NCBI GenBank assembly: GCA_002395835.1
Contig: DGVD01000022.1
Coordinates: 1 to 64,000 of the forward strand
Direction: 5' to 3'
DNA from: Bacteroidales bacterium UBA4293
Lineage (GTDB): Bacteria; Bacteroidota; Bacteroidia; Bacteroidales; Bacteroidaceae
DNA: 64,000 nt
Positions 33,510 through 42,917 of this stretch are shown in pieces (within the stretch, counting starts at the first letter, position 1; each line of letters starts with the position of its first letter). The position numbers were made by a program, and so were the translations under genes. The notes beneath the pieces are model-generated. The model ran no database searches, had not been told where the DNA came from, and was given only the letters and a program-made list of their open reading frames with translations.

Positions 33510-33550
33510 GCATAATTGTTTATTAAAACGTCCCTATTTACCTCTTATTA

Positions 33551-33582
33551 TTTGTTTCTTCTATCATTTTGTCGTATCTTTG
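33551..33582 (+). promoter_or_regulatory. Promoter of the AGCS symporter gene
   Basis: TTTG (33551-33554), 20 bases, TATCTTTG (33575-33582): full consensus, 27 bases before the ATG at 33609. Confidence 0.75.
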
Positions 33583-33608
33583 TTTTCGGTTGTTAACAAA
33601 AGAAACGT

Positions 33609-35036
33609 ATGAGAGAGTTTTTCGCTGCAGATGGGTGGTTGAACCTAACTTTATCCACGATTCAAGACTATATTTGGACGTATCTGCTGATTGCGGTACT
33701 GCTGGGGTGTGCTGTATGGTTTACCCTTCGCACCAAGTTTGTGCAGTTCCGCATGATTGGTGAGATGGTTCGCCTACTGGGTGAAAGTGCGGTAAATGGG
33801 CCAACCCATCACAAACACATCTCCTCATTCCAAGCTTTTGCCGTGAGTGTGGCAACCCGTGTAGGGACAGGGAACCTTGCTGGTGTAGCTACAGCTATAG
33901 CTACCGGAGGTCCTGGAGCGGTGTTCTGGATGTGGATCATTGCCTTATTGGGTTCAGCTACAGCTTTTATAGAATCTACCCTAGCCCAATTATTCAAACG
34001 ACAAAGTGACGAATCATTCATAGGTGGTCCCGCATATTACATTTTACATGGTCTTCATTCCAGAAGGATGGCCAATGCGTTTGCTGTAATGATTACGTTG
34101 ACATTTGCCTTAAGCTATAATTCCATACAGTCGAACACCATCTGCAGTGCCATGAATGAAGCTTTTGGATTTGACAATCTCTATACAGGTCTGGTTATTG
34201 CGGCAATCTCACTTATCGTGGTATTTGGTGGTATTCATCGCATTGCTATTGTATCCAGTATATTAGTTCCTATCATGGCTTTTGGTTATTTCATTTTAAC
34301 CATTGTCATTGTCATCATGAACTATGAACTAATTCCTCATGTGCTTCATGTTATTTTTGAAAGTGCATTCGGAGTGGGTCCATTTGCCGGAGGGGCTTTG
34401 GGTGCAGCCATCATGAATGGAGTGAAACGTGGATTGTTCTCCAATGAGGCAGGTGAAGGTTCTGCTCCTAACGTGGCTGCCACGGCTTCCACATCCCATC
34501 CTGTAAAGCAAGGCCTCATTCAGGCATTAGGCGTTTTTACGGACACTATCCTTGTTTGTTCCTGCACTGCATTTGTCATACTTATTAGTGGACTCTACAA
34601 CTCTTCTGAACTACAAGGAATAGCACTTACACAAAATGCCCTTAACAGCGAAATTGGTTCTGTAGGCTCCATTTTTATTGCTGCAGCTATCCTTCTATTC
34701 GCATTTTCCAGTATTATTGGCAACTATTACTACGGTGAAGCCAATATTCGGTTTATGTCCCAGAAAAAATGGCCTGTAACCGTGCTAAGAATCTTCTCTG
34801 CAGGAATTATGGTCGTACTGGGTGCCGTGGCATCATTGGATTTTGTGTGGAGCCTAGGTGATTTGTTCATGGCATTATTGACAGCCATCAACCTGATAGC
34901 CATCAGTTTCCTATGCAAATATGCATTCCGTTTACTGGATGACTACCGTAATCAAAAGAAGAAAGGAATCAAAAGTCCGGTTTTCCATCGCAGCCAATTA
35001 CCTGAAATAGAGGATGAAATAGATTGTTGGGAATAA
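33609..35036 (+). CDS. Alanine/glycine:cation symporter (AGCS family)
   Basis: Sodium-coupled amino-acid transporter of 475 residues with about ten membrane helices. Family signature region RVGTGNLAGVATAIATGGPGAVFWMW near 90-115, and NGVKRGLFSNEAGEGSAPNVAATA in the middle, both typical of AgcS/AlsT. C-terminal tail is short and charged. Monocistronic by its own promoter; the next gene starts 74 bases downstream with its own -7 box. Substrate (alanine, glycine or other small amino acid) cannot be fixed. Confidence 0.94.
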   Translation: MREFFAADGWLNLTLSTIQDYIWTYLLIAVLLGCAVWFTLRTKFVQFRMIGEMVRLLGESAVNGPTHHKHISSFQAFAVSVATRVGTGNLAGVATAIATGGPGAVFWMWIIALLGSATAFIESTLAQLFKRQSDESFIGGPAYYILHGLHSRRMANAFAVMITLTFALSYNSIQSNTICSAMNEAFGFDNLYTGLVIAAISLIVVFGGIHRIAIVSSILVPIMAFGYFILTIVIVIMNYELIPHVLHVIFESAFGVGPFAGGALGAAIMNGVKRGLFSNEAGEGSAPNVAATASTSHPVKQGLIQALGVFTDTILVCSCTAFVILISGLYNSSELQGIALTQNALNSEIGSVGSIFIAAAILLFAFSSIIGNYYYGEANIRFMSQKKWPVTVLRIFSAGIMVVLGAVASLDFVWSLGDLFMALLTAINLIAISFLCKYAFRLLDDYRNQKKKGIKSPVFHRSQLPEIEDEIDCWE

Positions 35037-35075
35037 CATATTTGACAAAACAGCCCGGAATACAAATAAAATTTG

Positions 35076-35083
35076 TAACTTTG
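35076..35083 (+). promoter_or_regulatory. -7 promoter element for the Xaa-Pro aminopeptidase gene
   Basis: TAACTTTG matches TAnnTTTG, 27 bases upstream of the ATG at 35111; no clear -33. Confidence 0.5.
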
Positions 35084-35110
35084 TAATTTGAAATAAAAAT
35101 ATCATATACT

Positions 35111-36508
35111 ATGTTTAACAAGGAAATCTATATTCAAAGAAGAGAGAAGCTGATGAAGGATGTTGGCAATGGTATCATTCTGTTGTATGGTAATGCAGAT
35201 GTTCCTTACAACTATCCAGACAACACCTATCATTTCCGTCAGGACAGCACTTTCCGCTATTTCTTTGGCCTAGATGTACCACTTATGGTAGGAATCTTGG
35301 ACATTGACAATCACGAAGAATACTTGTTTGCTGACGATGTAGATATAAACGACATCATTTGGACAGGCCCCATGCCATCTGTTAAAGAAATGGCAGAAAG
35401 CGTAGGTATATATAAAACTGGCAGCTATAAAGAAGCAGGCAAATTCTTGAAAAAAGCACAAGCCTCTGGCCGACAGATACACTACGTAAAACCATACCGT
35501 TCATTTAAGATGCTGCAACTTCATGATATGCTAGGGCTCTCCATGGCTGAAATATCAGAGCAAGCATCTCATAAACTGGTTATGGCTATTATAAAACTGA
35601 GAAGCAAGAAGGAGCCTGTAGAGATTGCCGAATTAGACAAAGCATTTGAAATAGGTTACCTAATGCACACAGCAGCACAGCGACTTTGCAAGCCAGGGCA
35701 AAAGGAACAATATATAGCTGGTGTAATGGAAGGAATAGCCAAAAGCTATGGTATAGGTTTAAGTTTCCCCACCATATTGACTCAACATGGAGAGGTCCTT
35801 CACAACCACAAACCAAATCATATTCTAGAGGCTGGTAAATTGATGCTTGTAGATGCTGGTGCAGAAAATAATGAGGGATATTGCTCTGATCATACTCGTA
35901 CATCTCCGGTAAGTGGTAAATTCACCCAACGTCAGAAAGAAGTATACCAAATTGTTGTAGATGCTCATGATTACGCTCTTACAGTAGCCAAGCCTGGAAA
36001 TACTTGGAAACAAGTCCATCTGGATGCCTGCAAGGTCATTGCACAGGGTTTGAAGAATCTAGGGCTAATGAAAGGAAACATCGAAGATGCTGTAGCAGAA
36101 GGTGCACATGCCTTATTCATGCCTCACGGTTTAGGTCATATGATGGGACTTGATGTCCATGATATGGAAAACCTAGGTCAACAGTTTGTAGGTTATGACG
36201 ATGAGGTTCGTCCATCCTCACAGTTCGGTTTGGCCAGTCTTCGAATGGGACGCCGGTTGGAAGAAGGATTTGTTATCACCGATGAACCAGGCATCTATTT
36301 CATTCCTGACTTGATAGACCTATGGAGAAGCCAAGGATTACACACCGATTTTCTTAATTATGAAGCCATTGAAAAATACAAAGATTTTGGCGGCATACGT
36401 ATAGAAGATGATGTTATCATTACAGCTACAGGTTCAAGGTTCTGTGGTGACAAGGTTATCCCATACCATGTGGATAAACTAGAAGAGTATTTAGCCAACA
36501 GACAATAA
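35111..36508 (+). CDS. pepP: Xaa-Pro aminopeptidase (M24B)
   Basis: Cytosolic dimanganese peptidase removing N-terminal residues before proline; 465 residues, no signal peptide. N-terminal creatinase-like domain (about 1-170) starts MFNKEIYIQRREKLMKDVG. Metal ligands in order: D of LVDAGAENNEGYCSDHTRT (two Asp), H of HGLGHMMGLDVHD, E of ITDEPGIYF and E of GGIRIEDDVI. Length and domain order fit AMP. The gene symbol follows E. coli usage. Followed 42 bases later by two secreted C1B peptidase genes. Confidence 0.94.
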   Translation: MFNKEIYIQRREKLMKDVGNGIILLYGNADVPYNYPDNTYHFRQDSTFRYFFGLDVPLMVGILDIDNHEEYLFADDVDINDIIWTGPMPSVKEMAESVGIYKTGSYKEAGKFLKKAQASGRQIHYVKPYRSFKMLQLHDMLGLSMAEISEQASHKLVMAIIKLRSKKEPVEIAELDKAFEIGYLMHTAAQRLCKPGQKEQYIAGVMEGIAKSYGIGLSFPTILTQHGEVLHNHKPNHILEAGKLMLVDAGAENNEGYCSDHTRTSPVSGKFTQRQKEVYQIVVDAHDYALTVAKPGNTWKQVHLDACKVIAQGLKNLGLMKGNIEDAVAEGAHALFMPHGLGHMMGLDVHDMENLGQQFVGYDDEVRPSSQFGLASLRMGRRLEEGFVITDEPGIYFIPDLIDLWRSQGLHTDFLNYEAIEKYKDFGGIRIEDDVIITATGSRFCGDKVIPYHVDKLEEYLANRQ

Positions 36509-36550
36509 ACCTTATATTAAGTAAATATTAATATTAACAAAATACACAAC

Positions 36551-37798
36551 ATGAAAAAAACTGTTTTATTAGCTGCAGTAGCTTTGACAAGCATCAATGC
36601 AGCTGCACAAAGTTCTCAGCGTCCTCAGGCGCCACAGCCTAAGTATGTATTCACAACTGTGGATTCAGTAGCTATTTCTCCCGTAAAGAACCAGAGTAAT
36701 GCTGGTACTTGCTGGGCATACTCAGGAGTTGGCTTCTTGGAATCAGAGTTAATCCGTACAAAGAAGAAAGTCTTCGACCTAAGCGAGATGTATATCGTTT
36801 TCAATTCTTATATGGAACGCGCAGAGAAAGCTGTCCGCACTTCAGGTGATGTAAGTTTCTCACAAGGTGGTTCATTATATGATGTTACTTATGCTATTGA
36901 CCATTTTGGTATGGTTCCTGATTCTGAAATGCCTGCCGGTGTTATGTATGGTAAGACCCTTTCTAACCATTCTGAGTTGACAGCTATAGGTGATCCTATG
37001 GTACAAGCTATAGCTAAGGGACGTCTGCGCAGTGGAATGCAGGTTTCTCCTGATGGCGAACAACTTTGGAAGAAGGCTGTTCGTGCCGTTCATGAGGTTT
37101 ATTTAGGCAAGTGCCCAGAAAAATTCACATTTGAAGGTAAGGAATACACTCCAAAGACTTTCGCTCAGTACCTTGGTCTTAAAGGTTCTGACTATGCAAA
37201 TCTTACCAGTTTCACTCACCACCCTTACAGCACTGGTGAGAACATTGGTGAGGGATTTGCTCTGGAAGTTCAGGACAACTGGCGTTGGGGACTTTCACTT
37301 AACTTAGAGCTGGATGACCTTATGCGCGTTATTGAAGATGCCATCAAAGCTGGCTATACCATACATTGGGCATCCGATGTCAGTGAACCAGGCTTCAGCC
37401 GCCAAGGTGTAGTTACTTACAATGATGAGAAGGCTGTTGAAAGCACTGTAGGTTCCGACCAGGCTCATTGGGTAGGTGCAGACCCAACTCAGGCCGGTGG
37501 TAAAGCAGAACAGAAAGAAGTTCTTCCTAAGCCACAAAAGGTTGTTACTCCTGCAGAACGTCAGGCTATGTATGATGGCAAGACTACTACAGATGACCAT
37601 GGTATGCAGATTTTTGGTATTGCAAAAGACCAATGGGGCAACAAATATTATATGGTTAAGAATTCTTGGGGAGACTCAGGAAACTATCATGGAATTTACT
37701 ATGTAACTCCAGAATTCATTCGTGCTAAGACAATGAATCTTGTAGTTAACAAAGCTGCTATTGCTAAGGAGCTAAAGAACAAATATGGTATTAAATGA
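36551..37798 (+). CDS. Secreted C1B cysteine peptidase (aminopeptidase C / bleomycin hydrolase-like), copy 1
   Basis: 415 residues. Signal peptide (MKKTVLLAAVALTSINAAAQ), so exported, unlike cytosolic PepC. Papain-like triad: Q48 and C54 in NQSNAGTCWAYSG, H350 in DDHGMQIFGIA, N371 in VKNSWG. C1B features such as RLRSGMQVSPDGEQLW and the C-terminal end NKYGIK are present. First of a tandem pair: the next gene begins 8 bases later and is closely similar throughout. Probably trims peptides in the periplasm. Confidence 0.9.
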   Translation: MKKTVLLAAVALTSINAAAQSSQRPQAPQPKYVFTTVDSVAISPVKNQSNAGTCWAYSGVGFLESELIRTKKKVFDLSEMYIVFNSYMERAEKAVRTSGDVSFSQGGSLYDVTYAIDHFGMVPDSEMPAGVMYGKTLSNHSELTAIGDPMVQAIAKGRLRSGMQVSPDGEQLWKKAVRAVHEVYLGKCPEKFTFEGKEYTPKTFAQYLGLKGSDYANLTSFTHHPYSTGENIGEGFALEVQDNWRWGLSLNLELDDLMRVIEDAIKAGYTIHWASDVSEPGFSRQGVVTYNDEKAVESTVGSDQAHWVGADPTQAGGKAEQKEVLPKPQKVVTPAERQAMYDGKTTTDDHGMQIFGIAKDQWGNKYYMVKNSWGDSGNYHGIYYVTPEFIRAKTMNLVVNKAAIAKELKNKYGIK

Positions 37799-37805
37799 GA
37801 ATTTA

Positions 37806-39050
37806 ATGAAGAATTCAATCATAACGGCTGTAGCTTTATGCTGCAGCCTTACCATTTCAGCACAGGGCCAACGTCCTCCACAGCCAAAGATGCCTAACTT
37901 CATCTTTACAACTGTGGATTCTATAGCCATAACCCCCATCAAGAATCAAAGCAATGCAGGTACTTGTTGGGCTTATTCCGGAATTGGATTCATCGAATCT
38001 GAAATCCTACGCACCAAGAAAAAAGCATACGACTTGAGTGAAATGTTTGTTGCATTCAACACTTACATGGATCGAGCAGAAAAGGCTGTACGCACTTCTG
38101 GAGACGTTAGTTTCGGCCAAGGTGGAGACTTCGGTGATATTTTGGTAACCATGGAACAATATGGCATGGTTCCAGATTCAGAAATGCCTGCAGGTGCCAT
38201 GTACGGTAAAGAGTTGTCCAACCATTCTGAACTTTCTGCTTTGACCAATCCAATGGTTGATGCTATAGCTAAAGGACGTTTGCGTAGTGGCATGCAGGTA
38301 TCACCTGACGGTGAACAACTTTACAAGAAAGCCTTACGGGCTGTTCATGAAGTTTATCTAGGCAAGTGCCCAGAAAAATTCATCTTTGAAGGTAAAGAAT
38401 ATACCCCACTCTCATTTGCAAAGACACTAGGCATCAATTCCAAAGATTATGTTTCTCTTACAAGTTTTACCCACCATCCTTACAGTGAAGGGAAGAACAT
38501 TGGAATAGGCTATGCTTTAGAAGCACAAGATAATTGGAGATGGCAACTTTCATACAATCTAGAATTGGACGATTTTTGCCAAATATTTGAAGATGCTTTA
38601 AAGGCTGGTTATACGATTCTTTGGGGTACTGATGTAAGCGAACAAGGCTTCACACGTCAAGGTGTTGGAGTCTACAATGACGAAAAATCTGCAGAAAGTA
38701 GTGTGGGATCAGACCAGGCACATTGGGTGGGTATAGATCCTAGTCAGGGAACAAATCCAGATGAAAGAGAAATACTTCCAAAACCACAAAAAGTTGTTAC
38801 TCCTGCAGAGCGTCAGGCAATGTATGATGGTAAGACAACCACTGATGACCATGCCATGCAGATTTTTGGTATAGCTAAAGACCAATGGGGTAACAATTAT
38901 TATATGGTTAAGAATTCATGGGGCAACTCAGGCAATTATCATGGAATTTACTATGTAACTCCAGAATATGTCCGTGCGAAGACCCTAAACATTCTCATTA
39001 ACAAAAATGCCATTTCAAAAGCATTAAAGACGAAATATGGTATTAAATAA
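37806..39050 (+). CDS. Secreted C1B cysteine peptidase, copy 2
   Basis: 414 residues from the ATG at 37806 (MKNSIITAVALCCSL), chosen over an in-frame ATG at 37785 because that one lies inside copy 1 and adds seven residues before the signal peptide. Triad residues Q48, C54, H349 and N370 are all kept (NQSNAGTCWAYSG, DDHAMQIFGIA, VKNSWG). Nearly colinear with copy 1; differences concentrate in 25-35, the GGDFGDILVTMEQYG segment and the loop before EILPKPQKV. A tandem duplication with both copies apparently intact. Confidence 0.9.
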   Translation: MKNSIITAVALCCSLTISAQGQRPPQPKMPNFIFTTVDSIAITPIKNQSNAGTCWAYSGIGFIESEILRTKKKAYDLSEMFVAFNTYMDRAEKAVRTSGDVSFGQGGDFGDILVTMEQYGMVPDSEMPAGAMYGKELSNHSELSALTNPMVDAIAKGRLRSGMQVSPDGEQLYKKALRAVHEVYLGKCPEKFIFEGKEYTPLSFAKTLGINSKDYVSLTSFTHHPYSEGKNIGIGYALEAQDNWRWQLSYNLELDDFCQIFEDALKAGYTILWGTDVSEQGFTRQGVGVYNDEKSAESSVGSDQAHWVGIDPSQGTNPDEREILPKPQKVVTPAERQAMYDGKTTTDDHAMQIFGIAKDQWGNNYYMVKNSWGNSGNYHGIYYVTPEYVRAKTLNILINKNAISKALKTKYGIK

Positions 39051-39065
39051 AAAAACATCATAGGC

Positions 39066-39110
39066 AAATGCCGCTATTTCCATATATTAACTGTTGAAAT
39101 AGCGGCATTT
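39066..39110 (+). terminator. Terminator after the tandem C1B genes
   Basis: Perfect 15-bp stem AAATGCCGCTATTTC / GAAATAGCGGCATTT with a 15-base loop. The downstream T run is short. Confidence 0.8.
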
Positions 39111-39166
39111 ATGCACACATTCATATCTCTATCCTCTCCTTCCTATTGAAGGAAAAAACACAACAA

Positions 39167-39197
39167 TTGATTTTATTCAAAAAAAATTATAACTTTG
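39167..39197 (+). promoter_or_regulatory. Promoter of the ROK kinase-GH2 operon
   Basis: TTG (39167-39169), 20 bases, TAACTTTG (39190-39197). Predicted start near 39204, about 52 bases before the ATG at 39256. Confidence 0.6.
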
Positions 39198-39255
39198 CAT
39201 AAATAGATAAATCCAATTCAGAGTACATTCTTTAGACATATAAATAAGAACTAAC

Positions 39256-40086
39256 ATGTATATTGGCATAGATTTAGGTGGAACTAATATTAAAGCAGCC
39301 TTAGTTGACAAAGGAAGCCTCTTAAAGAAACTTTCAATAGCTTGTCCAGCTTCAGAAAGCGAGATTACCGTATTAGACACTCTCTGCGGATTGATTAGTA
39401 AGCTTGTAAATGACCAAGTTATCGGCATAGGTGCAGGCATACCATCTGTTCTTGACAGAGAAAAAGGTATAGTGTATAATGTAGCCAATATTCCTTCATG
39501 GAAAGAAGTCCATCTGAAAGAATTTTTAGAGAAACGTTTTCAGGTGAAAGTAATGCTAAACAATGACTCTAATTGTTTCACTCTAGGAGTTTCCAAATGT
39601 GGCGAAGGAAAAGCTTTCGCTGACATGGTAGGTATCACACTTGGAACTGGCGTTGGTGCTGGTGTAATTGTAAACCACAAACTTTACAACGGTAAAAATA
39701 CCGGTGTTGGCGAAATTGGTTCTCTACCTTATCTTGATTCAGACTATGAGCATTACTGTAGTAGCACTTTTTTCCCAAGATTCTATGGTAAAAGTGGTAA
39801 AGAACTGGCAGAATTAGCGATAGAAAATGATGCCATTGCACTACAAGCATGGAATGAATTTGGGAAGCACATGGGCAATTTAATTAAAGCCACTATGTTC
39901 TGTTATGACCCTGAAGCGATTTACTTAGGTGGAAGTATTGCAAAAGCTTATGATTTCTTTAAAGATAGCATGTGGACGAGTATCCAAGAATTCCCTTATC
40001 CCGCAAGCATTGCAAAATTAAAAGTGCAGCCTTCCAGTCTGGAAGATGCAGCACTTTTAGGAGCTGCAATGCTTTGTGAAGAATAA
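39256..40086 (+). CDS. ROK family sugar kinase
   Basis: 276 residues. Phosphate loop MYIGIDLGGTNIKAAL at the N-terminus, catalytic Asp in LNNDSNCFTLG, GITLGTGVGAGVIVN, and GEIGSLPYLD. The CxCGxxGCxE zinc motif of most ROK kinases is missing; the equivalent stretch reads YEHYCSSTFF. Short for the family. It starts a two-gene unit with a GH2 enzyme 21 bases downstream that looks like an exo-glucosaminidase, so glucosamine or another hexosamine is a reasonable substrate guess. Glucokinase is an alternative. Confidence 0.85.
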   Translation: MYIGIDLGGTNIKAALVDKGSLLKKLSIACPASESEITVLDTLCGLISKLVNDQVIGIGAGIPSVLDREKGIVYNVANIPSWKEVHLKEFLEKRFQVKVMLNNDSNCFTLGVSKCGEGKAFADMVGITLGTGVGAGVIVNHKLYNGKNTGVGEIGSLPYLDSDYEHYCSSTFFPRFYGKSGKELAELAIENDAIALQAWNEFGKHMGNLIKATMFCYDPEAIYLGGSIAKAYDFFKDSMWTSIQEFPYPASIAKLKVQPSSLEDAALLGAAMLCEE

Positions 40087-40107
40087 ACTAAAAAAGCCTC
40101 ACGAGTT

Positions 40108-42618
40108 ATGAAGATCTTTAAACTATTGTTTTTATTTATCTTATTTCCCTTACATATCACAGCTAAAGAAATTCCTTTAACTGATGGATGGTTGCTAAAC
40201 GGGAAATACAATGCCACCGTTCCATCAACCATAATGGGAGTTTTGACTGCAAATGGAGAATATCCTGGTATCTTAGAGGGCTTATCCTATAAAGATATTG
40301 ACCGCAGCAGATTTGATCAATCTTTCATCTATTCCAAAGAGTTTGAACTGACAACTGAAGATTTAAAAGAAAATATTTTCTTACAACTGGATGGAATTAG
40401 CTATAGAGCCAATATCTATCTAAATGGCAAATTGGTAGCCGATAAGAATACTATTTATGGTGCTTACAGGAGGCACACTTTGGATATTACAAAATATGCA
40501 CAGGCTTCTAACAAGCTAGAAATCGAAGTTTTTAGAGCACAAAAAGGAGAACCAAATGCAGGCTATGTTGATTGGAACCCAAGACCTGCTGATGAAAGTA
40601 TGGGTCTCTTCAGACCAGTATCCATCCATACCTGTGGAGATGTTTTAGTTCAAAACTTAGGAGTATCCAGCCAGGTTAACACTTCAACTCTAAAAGAAGC
40701 GTGGCTACAAGTAAGCGCAGATGTTACTAACATGACAGATCATCCTATTCAAGGTAAAATAGTAGGTAAATTCGATGGAAAAACATTCACTTACCCTATA
40801 GCTTTGACTGCCAGAGAGAAGAAGACTATACGTTTGAATGCGGATATGGTTCCAGATTTACACGTTATTGAGCCAAGGCTATGGTGGTGCAGACAAATGG
40901 GAGAGCCAGAGCTTTATAATATGGAATTGGAGTTCCAAACCAATAATGCTATCACTGATAAAGCAAAAACATCTTTCGGCATCCGTGAAATTGGCAGTTA
41001 TTACACAAAAGAAGGATATAGAGGATTCACCTTGAACGGTAAGCAGGTCTTAGTCAGAGGCGGAGGATGGACTGATGATATTTTTATGCGCGACGATGAT
41101 ATGCGCTATGAAACTCAGATCAACTATGTCTGTGACATGAATATGAATGCCATCCGAATGGAGAACATTTGGGGTACTTCACAACATGTATTTGATGTCT
41201 GCGACCAAAAAGGTATTATGGTACTTCCTGGATGGACCTGCCACTGGGAATGGGAAGTCTACCTAGGAATACATTGTGATGAAATCTATGGAGGATTGCT
41301 CTCAGAGAATGATCGTATCCTTATGGGGCAATACTTTAAAGATCAAATTCTATGGCTTCGGAACCACCCTAGTATCATCTGCTGGTTCGTTGGTAGCGAC
41401 AAGTTACCAACTCCAGCATTAGAGCGAGACTACAATGAGATACTTAGACAGATTGACCCTACTCGCCCTTTGGTTACTTCTGCCAAAAAACTAGAGAGTA
41501 CCCTCTCTGGATCTGCAGGCATGAAGATGGCTGGCCCATACGATTATGTAGGTCCGGCTTACTGGTACGACAAAAGAGCATTAGGTGGTGCTATAGGTTT
41601 TAATACAGAAACTGGTATCGGTGCCCAACTTCCTCAGAAGGAATCACTCATACGAATGTTAGGAAATAACCCTTGGCCTATTTCCGATGTTTGGAATTAC
41701 CATTGTACCGCATCTGAAAGTTCTATGGGAAAATTGGATCGTTTAATAGAAGTAGTTACTGGAAGGTATGGCAAAGCTGATAATCTGGAAGATTTCTTGC
41801 ACCGTGCTGATTTAGCCAACTTTGAGAGTACTAGAGCTATGTTTGAGGCATTTAGGGTAAATGAACCACATACTACAGGCATTATCCAATGGATGTTAAA
41901 TAGTGCACGTCCTGGTCTTTATTGGCAATTGTACGACCATTACCTAGTACCTAATGCTTCTTATTATTCCGTGAAGAAAGGAAACGAGCCATGTCAACTT
42001 ATTTATGACTACAATGGAAATATATGGGTAGTCAACGATACACAACGCACACATAACATGAAAGCGAGCATGACTATATATGGTCTAGATGGGAAGATAT
42101 TGGCAAAAGATTCAAAGATGGTTGAGTCTCAACCTAGAGTTCCTCAAAAGGTCTTTAAGGTCAGTGAAATAAAGGGGAATGCATTCTTACTCCTGAAATT
42201 GGAAACAAGTAGTAATGTCATCTTAAACGACTATGTACTGACTGATAAACCAGATGTACACGATTGGCAAAAATCTGATTGGATTACGACCCCAATGCAT
42301 TCATACGGAGATTATAGCAAACTGACAACCTTGCCTATGATAAAGCCGATTGTAAAAGCTAGTGTAAATAGACAGTCTGAACTTGTCATAACTATTCAGA
42401 ACACCTCCGACATAGTAGCATTCTTTGTCAGATTGGTTCTAAAGGATAAGAGAGGTGAACTAATAACTCCATTATTCTATTCTGATAACTATTTCACTAT
42501 GGAGCCCAATTCAGACAAAGCCATTACCTGCAAGCTCCCTGTCAGCAAACTTCCGAAGGGATGCAAGTTGACTATTGAAGGCTGGAATGTTGCGGAACAA
42601 ACAATCAAAGTTCAATAA
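40108..42618 (+). CDS. GH2 glycosidase, exo-beta-D-glucosaminidase-like
   Basis: 836 residues with signal peptide (MKIFKLLFLFILFPLHITAK). GH2 sugar-binding domain (about 20-170, LDGISYRANIYLNGKLV, MGLFRPVSIHTCG), Ig-like domain, then the barrel with VLVRGGGWTDDIFMR and LRNHPSIICWFVGSDKLPTP. The acid/base position reads GSD instead of the classic N-E, as in CsxA-type exo-beta-glucosaminidases. The nucleophile Glu lies in GFNTETGIGAQLPQKESL, and GMKMAGPYDYVGPAYWY also follows that subfamily. Likely releases glucosamine, or a related sugar, from the non-reducing end in the periplasm. Beta-mannosidase is less likely. Confidence 0.85.
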   Translation: MKIFKLLFLFILFPLHITAKEIPLTDGWLLNGKYNATVPSTIMGVLTANGEYPGILEGLSYKDIDRSRFDQSFIYSKEFELTTEDLKENIFLQLDGISYRANIYLNGKLVADKNTIYGAYRRHTLDITKYAQASNKLEIEVFRAQKGEPNAGYVDWNPRPADESMGLFRPVSIHTCGDVLVQNLGVSSQVNTSTLKEAWLQVSADVTNMTDHPIQGKIVGKFDGKTFTYPIALTAREKKTIRLNADMVPDLHVIEPRLWWCRQMGEPELYNMELEFQTNNAITDKAKTSFGIREIGSYYTKEGYRGFTLNGKQVLVRGGGWTDDIFMRDDDMRYETQINYVCDMNMNAIRMENIWGTSQHVFDVCDQKGIMVLPGWTCHWEWEVYLGIHCDEIYGGLLSENDRILMGQYFKDQILWLRNHPSIICWFVGSDKLPTPALERDYNEILRQIDPTRPLVTSAKKLESTLSGSAGMKMAGPYDYVGPAYWYDKRALGGAIGFNTETGIGAQLPQKESLIRMLGNNPWPISDVWNYHCTASESSMGKLDRLIEVVTGRYGKADNLEDFLHRADLANFESTRAMFEAFRVNEPHTTGIIQWMLNSARPGLYWQLYDHYLVPNASYYSVKKGNEPCQLIYDYNGNIWVVNDTQRTHNMKASMTIYGLDGKILAKDSKMVESQPRVPQKVFKVSEIKGNAFLLLKLETSSNVILNDYVLTDKPDVHDWQKSDWITTPMHSYGDYSKLTTLPMIKPIVKASVNRQSELVITIQNTSDIVAFFVRLVLKDKRGELITPLFYSDNYFTMEPNSDKAITCKLPVSKLPKGCKLTIEGWNVAEQTIKVQ

Positions 42619-42777
42619 TCAATTAGTCTAGTAATGTTTAAAATGCGACTTGGTATTTATTGGAATTCTGAAGCAGAGCGCATCAATATAAAGGGAAATA
42701 TCCAAGCCACTACACACATCCTATAGAGGAAAGCTATAATGATAGTATCTGCTTAACGGATAACACATATAATCCGA

Positions 42778-42826
42778 GAAAAAGCCACTATTTCTGTTAA
42801 TTAAATATAGAAATAGGGGCTTTTTC
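42778..42826 (+). terminator. Terminator of the ROK-GH2 operon
   Basis: Stem GAAAAAGCCACTATTTCT / AGAAATAGGGGCTTTTTC with one mismatch, 13-base loop, T-rich tail. The rest of the 299-base gap (42619-42917) holds only a doubtful 30-codon ORF and a short inverted repeat GTGCAATT / AATTGCAC at 42857-42883 before recJ. Confidence 0.85.
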
Positions 42827-42917
42827 ATGTTTTTTTAGTATTTTTACCGATTGAATGTGCAATTTCCCTTTAATCAATTGCACTCCTGAGACAAGATAAA
42901 AGAAAAAATAAATATAA

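Noticed and set aside
42633..42725. 30-codon ORF MFKMRLGIYWNS... after the GH2 gene
   Set aside because: Short, no promoter, no recognisable relative, and lies in a gap before a terminator; most likely chance.
42857..42883. Inverted repeat GTGCAATT / AATTGCAC before recJ
   Set aside because: Only 8 bp with an 11-base loop and no U tract; could be an operator but cannot be supported.
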